Origin: Acidimicrobiia bacterium
GTDB taxonomy: Bacteria > Actinomycetota > Acidimicrobiia > Spongiisociales > ZC4RG35
NCBI GenBank assembly: GCA_025929005.1
Contig: JAICND010000145.1
Coordinates: 1-5,048, forward strand
DNA: 5,048 nt
Direction of reading: 5' to 3'
Position 1 is the stretch's first letter. Every line of letters starts with the position of its first letter. A program made the position numbers and the translations under genes. Under the pieces are notes generated by a model. The model did no database searches and had not been told where the DNA came from. It saw only the letters and a program-made list of their open reading frames with translations. This document shows positions 1-5,048 of this stretch, one piece after another.

Positions 1-1144
1 TGTACCAATCGTGGAATACGAATGGGTCACCTTCATCGACCCCTTCCAGCCGCAATGTGCTGTTGCAATGGATCAGGCCCGACCCCTCGTCGAGATTCTC
101 TTTCGCCAGAGGAAGGTTTTCCTCCATCGCGGCCACATAGGTAATCGCCTTGAAGGTCGATGCCGGTGGGTACAGACCCGAGATCGCCAGGTTGTTGAAA
201 GCCTGCGCATCGTTGAGTGCCGCAAACGTCGCCGGGTCCACCCCCCCAACGAACAAGGACGGGTCGAAGTCGGGAAACGAGGCCAGCGCCAGCACCGCTC
301 CCGTCTTGATGTCGAGAACGACCACCGCCGCCCGCTGGGTGTCGTTGTGGATCTCTTCACCGTCGTCGCGTTCGACCTGCTTTACCTGATTGGAGAGCAA
401 CACCCCGCTCTCGAGGGCCTGTTCGGCGATCTCCTGCAAGCGCAAGTCCAATGTCAGATAGAGCGCATCGCCGGGCACCGGTGCAATCGGGGGTCGCTCC
501 TCCACTACCTCCGAGCTCCGATTGAGCCGCAGCTCCCTGGCGCCCGGGTCTCCTTGAAGGTACTCGTCGTAGATCCGCTCGACACCCAATTTGCCGATTC
601 GCAGGTTGGGATCGAGATCCGGGCGGGTGTCGAGGTCGGTCTGGTCCGGGAGACCCAGGTGGCCGATAGCGTGGGCCATGGTCGGCCCAACCAAATAGAC
701 CCTCTCCGGAATCTTGACGATGCTCACGCCGGGCAGATCCCCCAGCTGCTCTTGGATTCGATAGGCAGTCTCAGCCGAAACGGTTGTTACAGGAAAGCGA
801 CCGTTGATGCCGGCGTCCTCGTAGAGCTTTTCGAGGTCGCGGACGGGAATGGCGAGGAGGCCCGATAGCCGCTGAACCAGGACAGGTTGTTCGTCGGGAT
901 CCACGAAACGGCGGTCGACCACCACCTGCGGCACAAACCGGCTGGTGACCATGAGATTGCCGCTGCGATCGAAGATGTCGCCCCGGGGCGCCTGGCTTTC
1001 GATCGTCACCCAGGTCTGTTCCTCGGCGATGACCGCGCTTTGCGCTCCTTCGGCCACCTGTACGAACCACAACCTCACGCCCAGGACGCCGAACATGCCG
1101 ACAAACATGGCCGAAACCAGCGTGAGCCGGGTTCCGAACTTCAT
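1..1144 (-). CDS. mrdA: Penicillin-binding protein 2 (class B PBP, elongasome transpeptidase), N-terminal 381 residues, cut by window edge
   Basis: This is the D,D-transpeptidase that cross-links new peptidoglycan during cell elongation, anchored in the membrane with its catalytic part outside. I translated it from the minus strand. A short cytoplasmic N-terminus and one membrane segment (about residues 8-28) lead into the PBP dimerisation domain, with PRGDIFDRSG at 53-62, GHLG at 161-164 and GKLGVERIYDEYLQGDPG at 184-201. The transpeptidase domain starts near 225 (YLTLDLRLQEIAEQAL at 229-244; VVVLDIKTGAVLALASFP at 274-291). The catalytic SxxK motif is STFK at 329-332, so Ser329 is the predicted nucleophile, almost the position of Ser330 in E. 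coli PBP2. The SxN and KTG motifs lie beyond the edge. The ATG start overlaps the mreD stop as ATGA, and GGGAG lies 10 bases upstream, which fixes the start and suggests coupled translation. The residue before the serine is Ala (PPASTFK), where Gly is commoner. Pairing with mreBCD favours PBP2 over other class B PBPs. Confidence 0.95.
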   Translation of the reverse strand, partial: MKFGTRLTLVSAMFVGMFGVLGVRLWFVQVAEGAQSAVIAEEQTWVTIESQAPRGDIFDRSGNLMVTSRFVPQVVVDRRFVDPDEQPVLVQRLSGLLAIPVRDLEKLYEDAGINGRFPVTTVSAETAYRIQEQLGDLPGVSIVKIPERVYLVGPTMAHAIGHLGLPDQTDLDTRPDLDPNLRIGKLGVERIYDEYLQGDPGARELRLNRSSEVVEERPPIAPVPGDALYLTLDLRLQEIAEQALESGVLLSNQVKQVERDDGEEIHNDTQRAAVVVLDIKTGAVLALASFPDFDPSLFVGGVDPATFAALNDAQAFNNLAISGLYPPASTFKAITYVAAMEENLPLAKENLDEGSGLIHCNSTLRLEGVDEGDPFVFHDWY

Positions 1145-1638
1145 GAGCGCCGGGCTCCCAGCTGATACAGCCGGGTTATGGGAACGGCCAGAATCCCCGC
1201 CGCCACCACGTTGGCCAAGGGGACCTGTACCAATCGACGAAACACCTGGCCTCCCAGCTCCGCCGATTGGCCAAAGAGGACTCCCACCATCAGGAAGAAG
1301 GCTACCGAAACCAGAGTCAATAGCCCCGCCCATACCCCCACCGCCAGCGGGCTGGAATCGGCCCGGCTCCTCGTCTGGATAGCGATGAAGGCGATGGCCG
1401 TGTAGGTGAGTGCTCGGAGGCCGAGGACCGTGGTACCGACCGACACGTCCACGAGGAGCCCGGCGATGAATCCAGCCACCAGCGCCAGCTCGGGCCGCAG
1501 GTTAAGCGAGCCAAGGATCACCACAACCACGACCAGGTCAGGGGTTACGAACTCAAAACGCCGGAAGAGCGTTGCCTGCACGATCAGCGCCAGAATGGCC
1601 AGGCCCAGCGAGATAAGGAGGCCGCGAACGCTCCCCAT
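1141..1638 (-). CDS. mreD: Rod shape-determining membrane protein MreD
   Basis: A 165-residue integral membrane protein of the elongasome that links MreC and the MreB filaments to the PBP2/RodA synthase. The sequence is almost wholly hydrophobic. Likely membrane segments lie near residues 6-25, 33-48, 51-66, 72-88, 98-122 and 137-155, which matches the usual five to six helices and the usual length of about 160-170 residues. PDLVVVVVILGSL (33-45) followed by a second helix and LLVDVSVGTTVLGLRALTY (61-79) is the normal MreD pattern. Assignment rests on this profile plus position between mreC and mrdA, because MreD sequences are poorly conserved. The ATG at 1638 lies 55 bases inside mreC in another frame. 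A purine run, GGGGGGAGA, directly precedes it, but with almost no spacer to the ATG, so initiation may depend on ribosomes translating mreC. The stop TGA overlaps the mrdA ATG. Confidence 0.9.
   Translation of the reverse strand: MGSVRGLLISLGLAILALIVQATLFRRFEFVTPDLVVVVVILGSLNLRPELALVAGFIAGLLVDVSVGTTVLGLRALTYTAIAFIAIQTRSRADSSPLAVGVWAGLLTLVSVAFFLMVGVLFGQSAELGGQVFRRLVQVPLANVVAAGILAVPITRLYQLGARRS
1155..1159 (-). promoter_or_regulatory. Ribosome-binding site of mrdA
   Basis: GGGAG on the minus strand lies inside the last codons of mreD, 10 bases before the ATG at 1144. It is the clearest Shine-Dalgarno match in the mre cluster. It supports initiation at 1144 in addition to coupling through the ATGA overlap. 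Confidence 0.5.
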
Positions 1639-2546
1639 TCTCCCCCCGTCGTCGAGGTCGTAGCCCCGGGGACAGTCGTCGTGGTGGTGGTCGTGGTCAC
1701 AGGGTCGCCGATCCCGGGTTCCGGTGGCCAGGTGATGATCAAGACCACCCGCAAGGTGTTGATGTCAGCAAAGAGAGAGACTTGAGCCGACAGGGCAGTG
1801 CCTTCCAGCCCGGCATCCTCAACGATCTCACCTACTGCCAGGCCGGCCGGAAAGTCGATCGAGACAGCTGACGTGACTACCAGGTCTCCTGCCCGCAGAG
1901 GCTCTACTGCGTCGAAGACCTCGAGCAGGAGGAGGTCGCTCCCCAGCTGCGATGACAGAATTCCATTCTGACCACCGACGAGCACCGTGACGCCCTCGCG
2001 GTCCTGGCTGATGGGCACCACGGTTGCGAAGCCCCCTGAGACTTCGGTGACCCGCCCGACGACGTATCCGTGCTGGTCGACCACCGGATGACCCACTGCC
2101 ACTCCCTGATCGGTGCCCTTGTCGACGACGAAACTCGACTCAGTAGGGTCGGGCCGGCCGAGCACATTCGCCGGGGTCCGCGCCGTTGCTGCGTCCTCGA
2201 GTTGCAGGTCGTAGATCTGTTCCAATACGAGTAGGCGCGCCTGATCGTCCTCCACTCCGGCCAGCTCGGCCTGGAGGCGGGCTACCTCCGATCGCAGGGC
2301 GGCGTTCTCGGCGCGAAGGGTGGCCAGCCCGCTGAGGCTGTCAAGCAGGTCGGCGATCGGATCGATGACAAACGCCGACACTCTTTGTAGGGGTGCGATC
2401 AAGGTCAGGGCGCCGCTCCGAACGCGGGCGGCGAGATCGGTCTCTGCCGCCCGAACGTCGAATGTCATCAGGACAAACGCAAAGATCACCAGAGATATGA
2501 AGGTGGGGAGAGTGCGGTCTCGCCGAGTTTCCCGATCCAGCATCAT
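1584..2546 (-). CDS. mreC: Rod shape-determining protein MreC with an extended Thr-rich, Trp-rich C-terminal tail
   Basis: A bitopic elongasome scaffold of 320 residues; in the family it binds PBP2 outside the membrane and activates it. A basic start (RETRRDR, 5-11) is followed by one membrane helix (about 14-30). A coiled coil runs about 74-112 (LRAENAALRSEVARLQAEL at 77-95), which is the MreC dimerisation helix. The beta domain follows at about 125-275 (SSFVVDKGTDQGVAVGHPVV at 137-156; VVGRVTEV at 162-169; DLVVTSAVSIDFPAGLAVGEI at 221-241). It ends with VVLIITWPPEP (267-277), where many MreC proteins finish. Here a tail of about 40 residues continues: eight threonines at 284-291, more Thr/Ser to 300, then a Trp-rich end (W304, W314, W316, W319). 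The start is ATGATG with no visible Shine-Dalgarno sequence. The last 55 bases overlap mreD in another frame. The tail includes a rare TTA leucine codon. Confidence 0.93.
   Translation of the reverse strand: MMLDRETRRDRTLPTFISLVIFAFVLMTFDVRAAETDLAARVRSGALTLIAPLQRVSAFVIDPIADLLDSLSGLATLRAENAALRSEVARLQAELAGVEDDQARLLVLEQIYDLQLEDAATARTPANVLGRPDPTESSFVVDKGTDQGVAVGHPVVDQHGYVVGRVTEVSGGFATVVPISQDREGVTVLVGGQNGILSSQLGSDLLLLEVFDAVEPLRAGDLVVTSAVSIDFPAGLAVGEIVEDAGLEGTALSAQVSLFADINTLRVVLIITWPPEPGIGDPVTTTTTTTTVPGATTSTTGGEWGAFAASLSRWAWPFWR
1674..1697 (-). repeat. ACC/ACG trinucleotide run encoding eight threonines in MreC
   Basis: Eight consecutive Thr codons (ACC, ACG and one ACT) form an imperfect trinucleotide repeat, with GTGGTGGTGG visible on the plus strand. 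The run lies between the MreC beta domain and its terminal tail and probably acts as a flexible extracytoplasmic linker. Slippage here would change length in steps of one residue and leave the frame intact. Confidence 0.75.
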
Positions 2547-2573
2547 CGAGTGCCGGCTGTCAGGGCCGGCTCG
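2547..2573 (-). promoter_or_regulatory. GC-rich hairpin in the mreB-mreC gap, ending at the mreC start codon
   Basis: On the minus strand, GCCGGC (2570-2565), a 7-base loop (2564-2558) and GCCGGC (2557-2552) form a six-pair all-GC stem. It can be extended by CGA (2573-2571) pairing with TCG (2549-2547) across a two-base AC bulge. No T-run follows, so it is not an intrinsic terminator. It occupies the space where the mreC ribosome-binding site should be. It could lower mreC translation, or protect the 3' end of a processed mreB message. The pairing is seen; the function is inferred. Confidence 0.4.
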
Positions 2574-2574
2574 C

Positions 2575-3597
2575 TCATGGCCTCGCTGAAGAGGAGAGCA
2601 GGGTCTCGAATTCCTCCAGGCACTTGCCGGAACCCATAGCCACGGACTGCAACGGTCGCTTGGCCGTCACGATCGGCATCCCGGTCTCGTGAGCGAGTCG
2701 CTCGTCGAGACCGACAAGGAGCGCTCCGCCACCCGTGAGCACAATGCCCCTCTCCATGATGTCGGCGGCCAATTCTGGAGGGGTCTTGTCGAGTGTGAAT
2801 TTCACGGCGTCAACGATCGCCTGGGTGGGCTCTTCGATCGCCTCCCTGATCTCAGGGCTGGTGAGAAGGATGGTCTTCGGCAGACCGGTCACGAGGTCGC
2901 GGCCGCGTACTTCGGCGGAAGGTTCGTCGGCATAGGGCCACGCCGATCCGATAGCCATCTTGACCTGTTCGGCGGTCCTTTCTCCAAGGAGCATGTTGTA
3001 CTCCTTTTTGACCCATTCGATGACCGCCTCATCGAGTTCGTCACCTCCGACGCGGATCGAGCGGCTCACGACGATCCCGCCCAGTGAGATCACGGCTACC
3101 TCGGTGGTTCCGCCACCGATGTCAACCACCATGGAGCCCGAAGGCTCTCCGATGGGAAGGCCGACTCCGATGGCAGCGGCCATCGGCTCCTCGATGGTGT
3201 AAGCCCGCCGCGCCCCTGCGTGATACGCCGCTTCCTCGACGGCTCTTCGCTCAACCGGGGTGATGCCTGACGGCACCGCCACAACGATCCGGGGCCGGGC
3301 CCATCGGCGTTTGTGAACCTTCTGGATGAAGTAGCGGAGCATCTTCTCTGTGATGTCGAAGTCGGCGATGACGCCATCCCGCAGCGGGCGGATGGCCCTG
3401 ATGTAGGAGGGGGTGCGTCCGATCATCCGCTTGGCGTCCATACCGACCGCCAGGGCGCGTCCATTGTCGACGTTGATCGCCACGACCGACGGTTCGTTGA
3501 GCACTATGCCCTGCCCGCGGACGAACACCAGGGTGTTGGCGGTGCCCAGGTCGATGGCCATGTCTTGGCCTGCAAAAGAGAATATCGGTTCGGCCAT
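2575..3597 (-). CDS. mreB: Rod shape-determining protein MreB (bacterial actin)
   Basis: An actin-fold ATPase of 340 residues that forms short filaments on the inner face of the membrane and steers the elongation machinery. The nucleotide-site motifs are all present: phosphate-1 loop IDLGTANT (15-22), VAVPSGITPVERRA (106-119), phosphate-2 loop VVDIGGGTTEVAVI (157-170) and adenosine loop GIVLTGGGALLVGL (284-297). YNMLLGERTAEQVKMAIGSA (200-219) is a further MreB hallmark, and the length is normal. The ATG at 3597 gives the usual short N-terminus (MAEPIFSFAGQD) before IDLGTANT. The frame stays open upstream to about 3840, but that stretch is antisense to ndk and unlike MreB. No Shine-Dalgarno sequence is visible: the leader is pyrimidine-rich. 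A TACACT -10-like element lies about 35 bases upstream. It is the first gene of the mreB-mreC-mreD-mrdA run and is divergent from ndk. Confidence 0.98.
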   Translation of the reverse strand: MAEPIFSFAGQDMAIDLGTANTLVFVRGQGIVLNEPSVVAINVDNGRALAVGMDAKRMIGRTPSYIRAIRPLRDGVIADFDITEKMLRYFIQKVHKRRWARPRIVVAVPSGITPVERRAVEEAAYHAGARRAYTIEEPMAAAIGVGLPIGEPSGSMVVDIGGGTTEVAVISLGGIVVSRSIRVGGDELDEAVIEWVKKEYNMLLGERTAEQVKMAIGSAWPYADEPSAEVRGRDLVTGLPKTILLTSPEIREAIEEPTQAIVDAVKFTLDKTPPELAADIMERGIVLTGGGALLVGLDERLAHETGMPIVTAKRPLQSVAMGSGKCLEEFETLLSSSARP

Positions 3598-3631
3598 AGC
3601 AGAAAGGGAAGAACGCGAAAAGGACCTGGCG

Positions 3632-3637
3632 AGTGTA
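3632..3637 (-). promoter_or_regulatory. Candidate -10 element of the mreB operon promoter
   Basis: TACACT on the minus strand fits the TAnnnT core of sigma-70-family promoters of GC-rich actinobacteria. The predicted transcription start near 3624 would leave a leader of about 27 bases before the mreB ATG at 3597. At a 17-base spacing the -35 position holds TGGCGC (3655-3660), a poor match to TTGACA, so the call rests mainly on the -10 element and its location. Confidence 0.35.
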
Positions 3638-3661
3638 GGACGCTGGGCTGGGTCGCGCCAT

Positions 3662-3694
3662 CCCGGGTTGACCGCCTCGAACGGATCGCCCGGG
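3662..3694. repeat. 33-bp imperfect dyad between mreB and ndk
   Basis: The order is CCCGGG, 4 bases, CCG, 7 bases, CGG, 4 bases, CCCGGG, so 9 of 13 positions in each arm are symmetric about 3678. The right arm runs directly into the GGGGGAGG ribosome-binding site of ndk. It could be an operator for a dimeric regulator serving both divergent genes. If transcribed, it could also be a hairpin that partly hides the ndk ribosome-binding site. The symmetry is seen; any role is inferred. CCCGGG is palindromic by itself and common in GC-rich DNA, which weakens the case. Confidence 0.4.
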
Positions 3695-3699
3695 GGAGG
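3692..3699 (+). promoter_or_regulatory. Ribosome-binding site of ndk
   Basis: GGGGGAGG is a strong Shine-Dalgarno match. It is 10 bases from GTG at 3710 but 16 bases from ATG at 3716, so it favours the GTG as start codon. Confidence 0.5.
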
Positions 3700-3702
3700 T
3701 TG

Positions 3703-3708
3703 TAGCGT
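3703..3708 (+). promoter_or_regulatory. Possible -10 element for a leaderless ndk transcript
   Basis: TAGCGT matches TAnnnT and ends 7 bases before the ATG at 3716. A transcript from it would begin at or next to that ATG and lack a leader, an arrangement common in actinobacteria. No convincing -35 box is placed for it (AACGGA lies at 3680-3685). It conflicts with use of the GGGGGAGG site upstream, so only one of the two readings, or two different transcripts, can apply. Confidence 0.2.
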
Positions 3709-3709
3709 C

Positions 3710-4117
3710 GTGGAAATGGATGAACATACCTTTGTGATGGTCAAGCCCGATGGCGTCTCCCGGGGTCTGATTGGCGAGGTCATCAGCCGTCTCGAGCGGA
3801 AGGGCCTCCGCCTGGAGCGCATAAGGATGCTGACGATCACCGAGGAGATGGCCCGCCACCACTACGCCGAGCACCTCGAAAGACCCTTCTTTCCCGAGCT
3901 GCTCGACTTCATATGCAGCGGTCCCGTGGTGGCCATGGACTGGTCGGGGCCGGGGGCGATCGCCACCGCCCGGGAGGTGATGGGAGCCACCGACCCACGC
4001 AAGGCCGAACGGGGGACGATACGGGGCGATTTGGGACAGGAAGTGACGCAGAACATCGTTCACGGGTCCGACGGCCCCGAGTCGGCCAAGCGTGAGCTTG
4101 CGCTCTTTTTCGATTGA
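3710..4117 (+). CDS. ndk: Nucleoside diphosphate kinase
   Basis: It transfers the gamma phosphate of ATP to other (deoxy)nucleoside diphosphates through a phosphohistidine, in the cytoplasm. The protein is 135 residues from GTG 3710, or 133 from ATG 3716; the family usually has 135-150. Numbered from the ATG, all catalytic-site residues are present: K10 (FVMVKPDGV), Y50, R86, T92 (GATDP), R103 (TIRGD), N113 and the phosphoacceptor H116 in NIVHGSDG, followed by ESAKREL. I chose GTG because GGGGGAGG lies 10 bases before it; the ATG two codons on is the alternative. An open frame continues upstream to 3413, but it is antisense to mreB and not NDK-like. The gene is on the plus strand, divergent from mreB and convergent with folC, with only 8 bases between the two stops. 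In the actinobacterial clusters I know, ndk is co-oriented with both. No clear terminator is visible. Confidence 0.97.
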   Translation: MEMDEHTFVMVKPDGVSRGLIGEVISRLERKGLRLERIRMLTITEEMARHHYAEHLERPFFPELLDFICSGPVVAMDWSGPGAIATAREVMGATDPRKAERGTIRGDLGQEVTQNIVHGSDGPESAKRELALFFD

Positions 4118-4125
4118 GTCCGCTC

Positions 4126-5048
4126 TTATCGCTCGTTGCGCTGGACCAGACCATCCCCCACTAAAAGGCTCCGAACCGCTCCCACCAGATAGAGGGATCC
4201 AGTCACGAGGATGCCCGATCCGTCCCCGGCCATGATCCGGGCGGCTGCCAACGCCCCCCCAATGGTTGGCTGCGCCTCTACCGGCACCCCTAGCGCTTTA
4301 GCAGCAGCATCGGCCAGGACATCTGGAGGCAAGGCTCGAGGCGAATCTGTACGAGTGGCGACTGCTCCCTTCACCCTCCCCGCCAGAGCAGGGAGCATCG
4401 TCTCTAGGTCTTTGTCTTCCATAGCTGCCAGGACTACCACCCAGTCGCGTGCCGCGAATTCCTCCGCCAGGGCGGAGGACAAAGCCTGAAAGCCCTCGGC
4501 GTTGTGTGCTCCGTCGAGCAGGACCGGAGGTGGACCCGGTATCAGCTCCATGCGACCGGGAGAGGTCATCGTGGCAGTCGCTTGACGGACGGCATCTTCG
4601 TCAAGGGCCCGGCCCAGCAGAGCTTCCACCGCCGCGATTGCGATGGCGAGGTTGGTGGTCTGATGACGGCCATGGATAGGCAGATAGAGATCGTCGTACG
4701 CGGCCCAGGCACCTTCGACACTGCAATGCCACCCGCCGACAGCACGGGTGGCGTCTCCCAACCGATAGTCAGATCCGTACAGCACGTGCTGGACCCCGAC
4801 CTCGGCGGCGACTTCCCTAGCCTTTTGCATGGCCGGGTCTGGAAGCGGGCCGGTCACGAGAATCGCACCGGGTTTGACGATTCCCAGCTTCTCAGCAGCA
4901 ATCAACTCAAGCGTGGAGCCGAGGAACTCCGTGTGGTCGACGCTTATCCCGGTCACGACCGCCACTTCACCTCGCGCAACGTTGGTGGCATCAAGCCGCC
5001 CGCCCAGGCCTACCTCGATGACAGCGGTATCGACTGCGAGTTCGGCAA
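4126..5048 (-). CDS. folC: Folylpolyglutamate synthase / dihydrofolate synthase, C-terminal 306 residues, cut by window edge
   Basis: An ATP-dependent Mur-ligase-fold enzyme that adds glutamate to folates (and in many bacteria to dihydropteroate) in the cytoplasm. Counting from the right edge, the visible part has the family motif VIEVGLGGRLDATN (9-22), then SVDHTEFLG (35-43). AAEKLGIVKPG follows (50-60), with K53 matching the carbamylated lysine of FolC. GRHQTTNLAIAIAA is at 126-139. The C-terminal domain holds DGAHNAEGFQAL (178-189), TDSPRALPPD (233-242) and the closing ILVTGSLYLVGAVRSLL (279-295). Compared with E. coli FolC, about 135 N-terminal residues, including the ATP-binding P-loop, lie outside the window. 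The GTG at 4965 is internal to conserved sequence and is not the start: the frame is open to 5048. The gene converges on ndk. Whether it is bifunctional cannot be told from this part. Confidence 0.96.
   Translation of the reverse strand, partial: AELAVDTAVIEVGLGGRLDATNVARGEVAVVTGISVDHTEFLGSTLELIAAEKLGIVKPGAILVTGPLPDPAMQKAREVAAEVGVQHVLYGSDYRLGDATRAVGGWHCSVEGAWAAYDDLYLPIHGRHQTTNLAIAIAAVEALLGRALDEDAVRQATATMTSPGRMELIPGPPPVLLDGAHNAEGFQALSSALAEEFAARDWVVVLAAMEDKDLETMLPALAGRVKGAVATRTDSPRALPPDVLADAAAKALGVPVEAQPTIGGALAAARIMAGDGSGILVTGSLYLVGAVRSLLVGDGLVQRNER

Noticed and set aside
11..868. 285-codon open frame on the plus strand
   Set aside because: It is antisense to the mrdA reading frame, which has clear PBP2 motifs including STFK. 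Its predicted protein resembles no family and is Arg/Val/Gln-rich as expected for a GC-rich shadow frame.
2689..3087. 132-codon plus-strand frame
   Set aside because: It lies wholly antisense to conserved mreB codons, with no recognisable domain.
3668..3673. TTGACC as a -35 box for ndk
   Set aside because: At 16-18 bases downstream there is only a G-rich run (CGGGGG), with no -10-like hexamer. The spacing to TAGCGT is 29 bases, which is too long.
3413..3709. N-terminal extension of Ndk by about 100 residues
   Set aside because: The extension is mostly antisense to mreB. The NDK fold starts at FVMVKPDG, right after the GTG/ATG pair, and a ribosome-binding site lies just upstream.
3598..3840. 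N-terminal extension of MreB by 81 residues
   Set aside because: The added sequence is antisense to ndk and unlike any MreB. The ATG at 3597 gives the normal N-terminus just before IDLGTANT.
3251..4063. 270-codon minus-strand frame across mreB and ndk
   Set aside because: It runs out of frame through mreB and antisense through ndk, with no motif; it is a shadow of high GC.
4094..4110. GAGC-TTGC-GCTC stem followed by TTTTT, terminator-like, at the end of ndk
   Set aside because: The stem has only four pairs, and the T-run encodes the conserved Phe-Phe near the NDK C-terminus, so coding constraint explains it.

Overview
The window is a piece of a GC-rich bacterial chromosome (about 60% G+C by eye). 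It carries the cell-elongation cluster mreB-mreC-mreD-mrdA (PBP2) on the minus strand, flanked by ndk and folC. As I recall it, the neighbourhood folC, ndk, mreB, mreC, mreD, PBP2, rodA is typical of Actinomycetota such as Streptomyces. The GC-rich codon use, the ATGA gene overlap and the threonine-rich tail on MreC also fit an actinobacterium, possibly of the Acidimicrobiia type. That placement is inference.

Layout by coordinate: 1-1144 (-) is the N-terminal 381 residues of penicillin-binding protein 2, including its SxxK active site, and runs off the left edge. 1141-1638 (-) is mreD, and its stop overlaps the mrdA start as ATGA. 1584-2546 (-) is mreC, whose last 55 bases overlap mreD out of frame. 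2547-2574 is a short gap holding a GC-rich hairpin. 2575-3597 (-) is mreB. 3598-3709 is a divergent control region. 3710-4117 (+) is ndk. 4126-5048 (-) is folC, with its N-terminus beyond the right edge. No stretch over 300 bases lacks a gene. I see no RNA gene, CRISPR array, insertion sequence or attachment site.

How the genes work together: MreB filaments on the inner face of the membrane, with MreC and MreD, position and activate PBP2 (and presumably RodA beyond the left edge) for lateral-wall peptidoglycan synthesis. Ndk balances nucleoside triphosphates and FolC makes polyglutamylated folates; both are housekeeping functions with no direct link to wall growth.

This is a core housekeeping region and I find no new defence, mobile or biosynthetic system. 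The points worth a second look are ndk facing the opposite way to the otherwise conserved cluster, the Thr-rich and Trp-rich MreC tail encoded across a long overlap with mreD, the hairpin and mini-ORF between mreB and mreC, and the dyad in the mreB/ndk control region that abuts the ndk ribosome-binding site.
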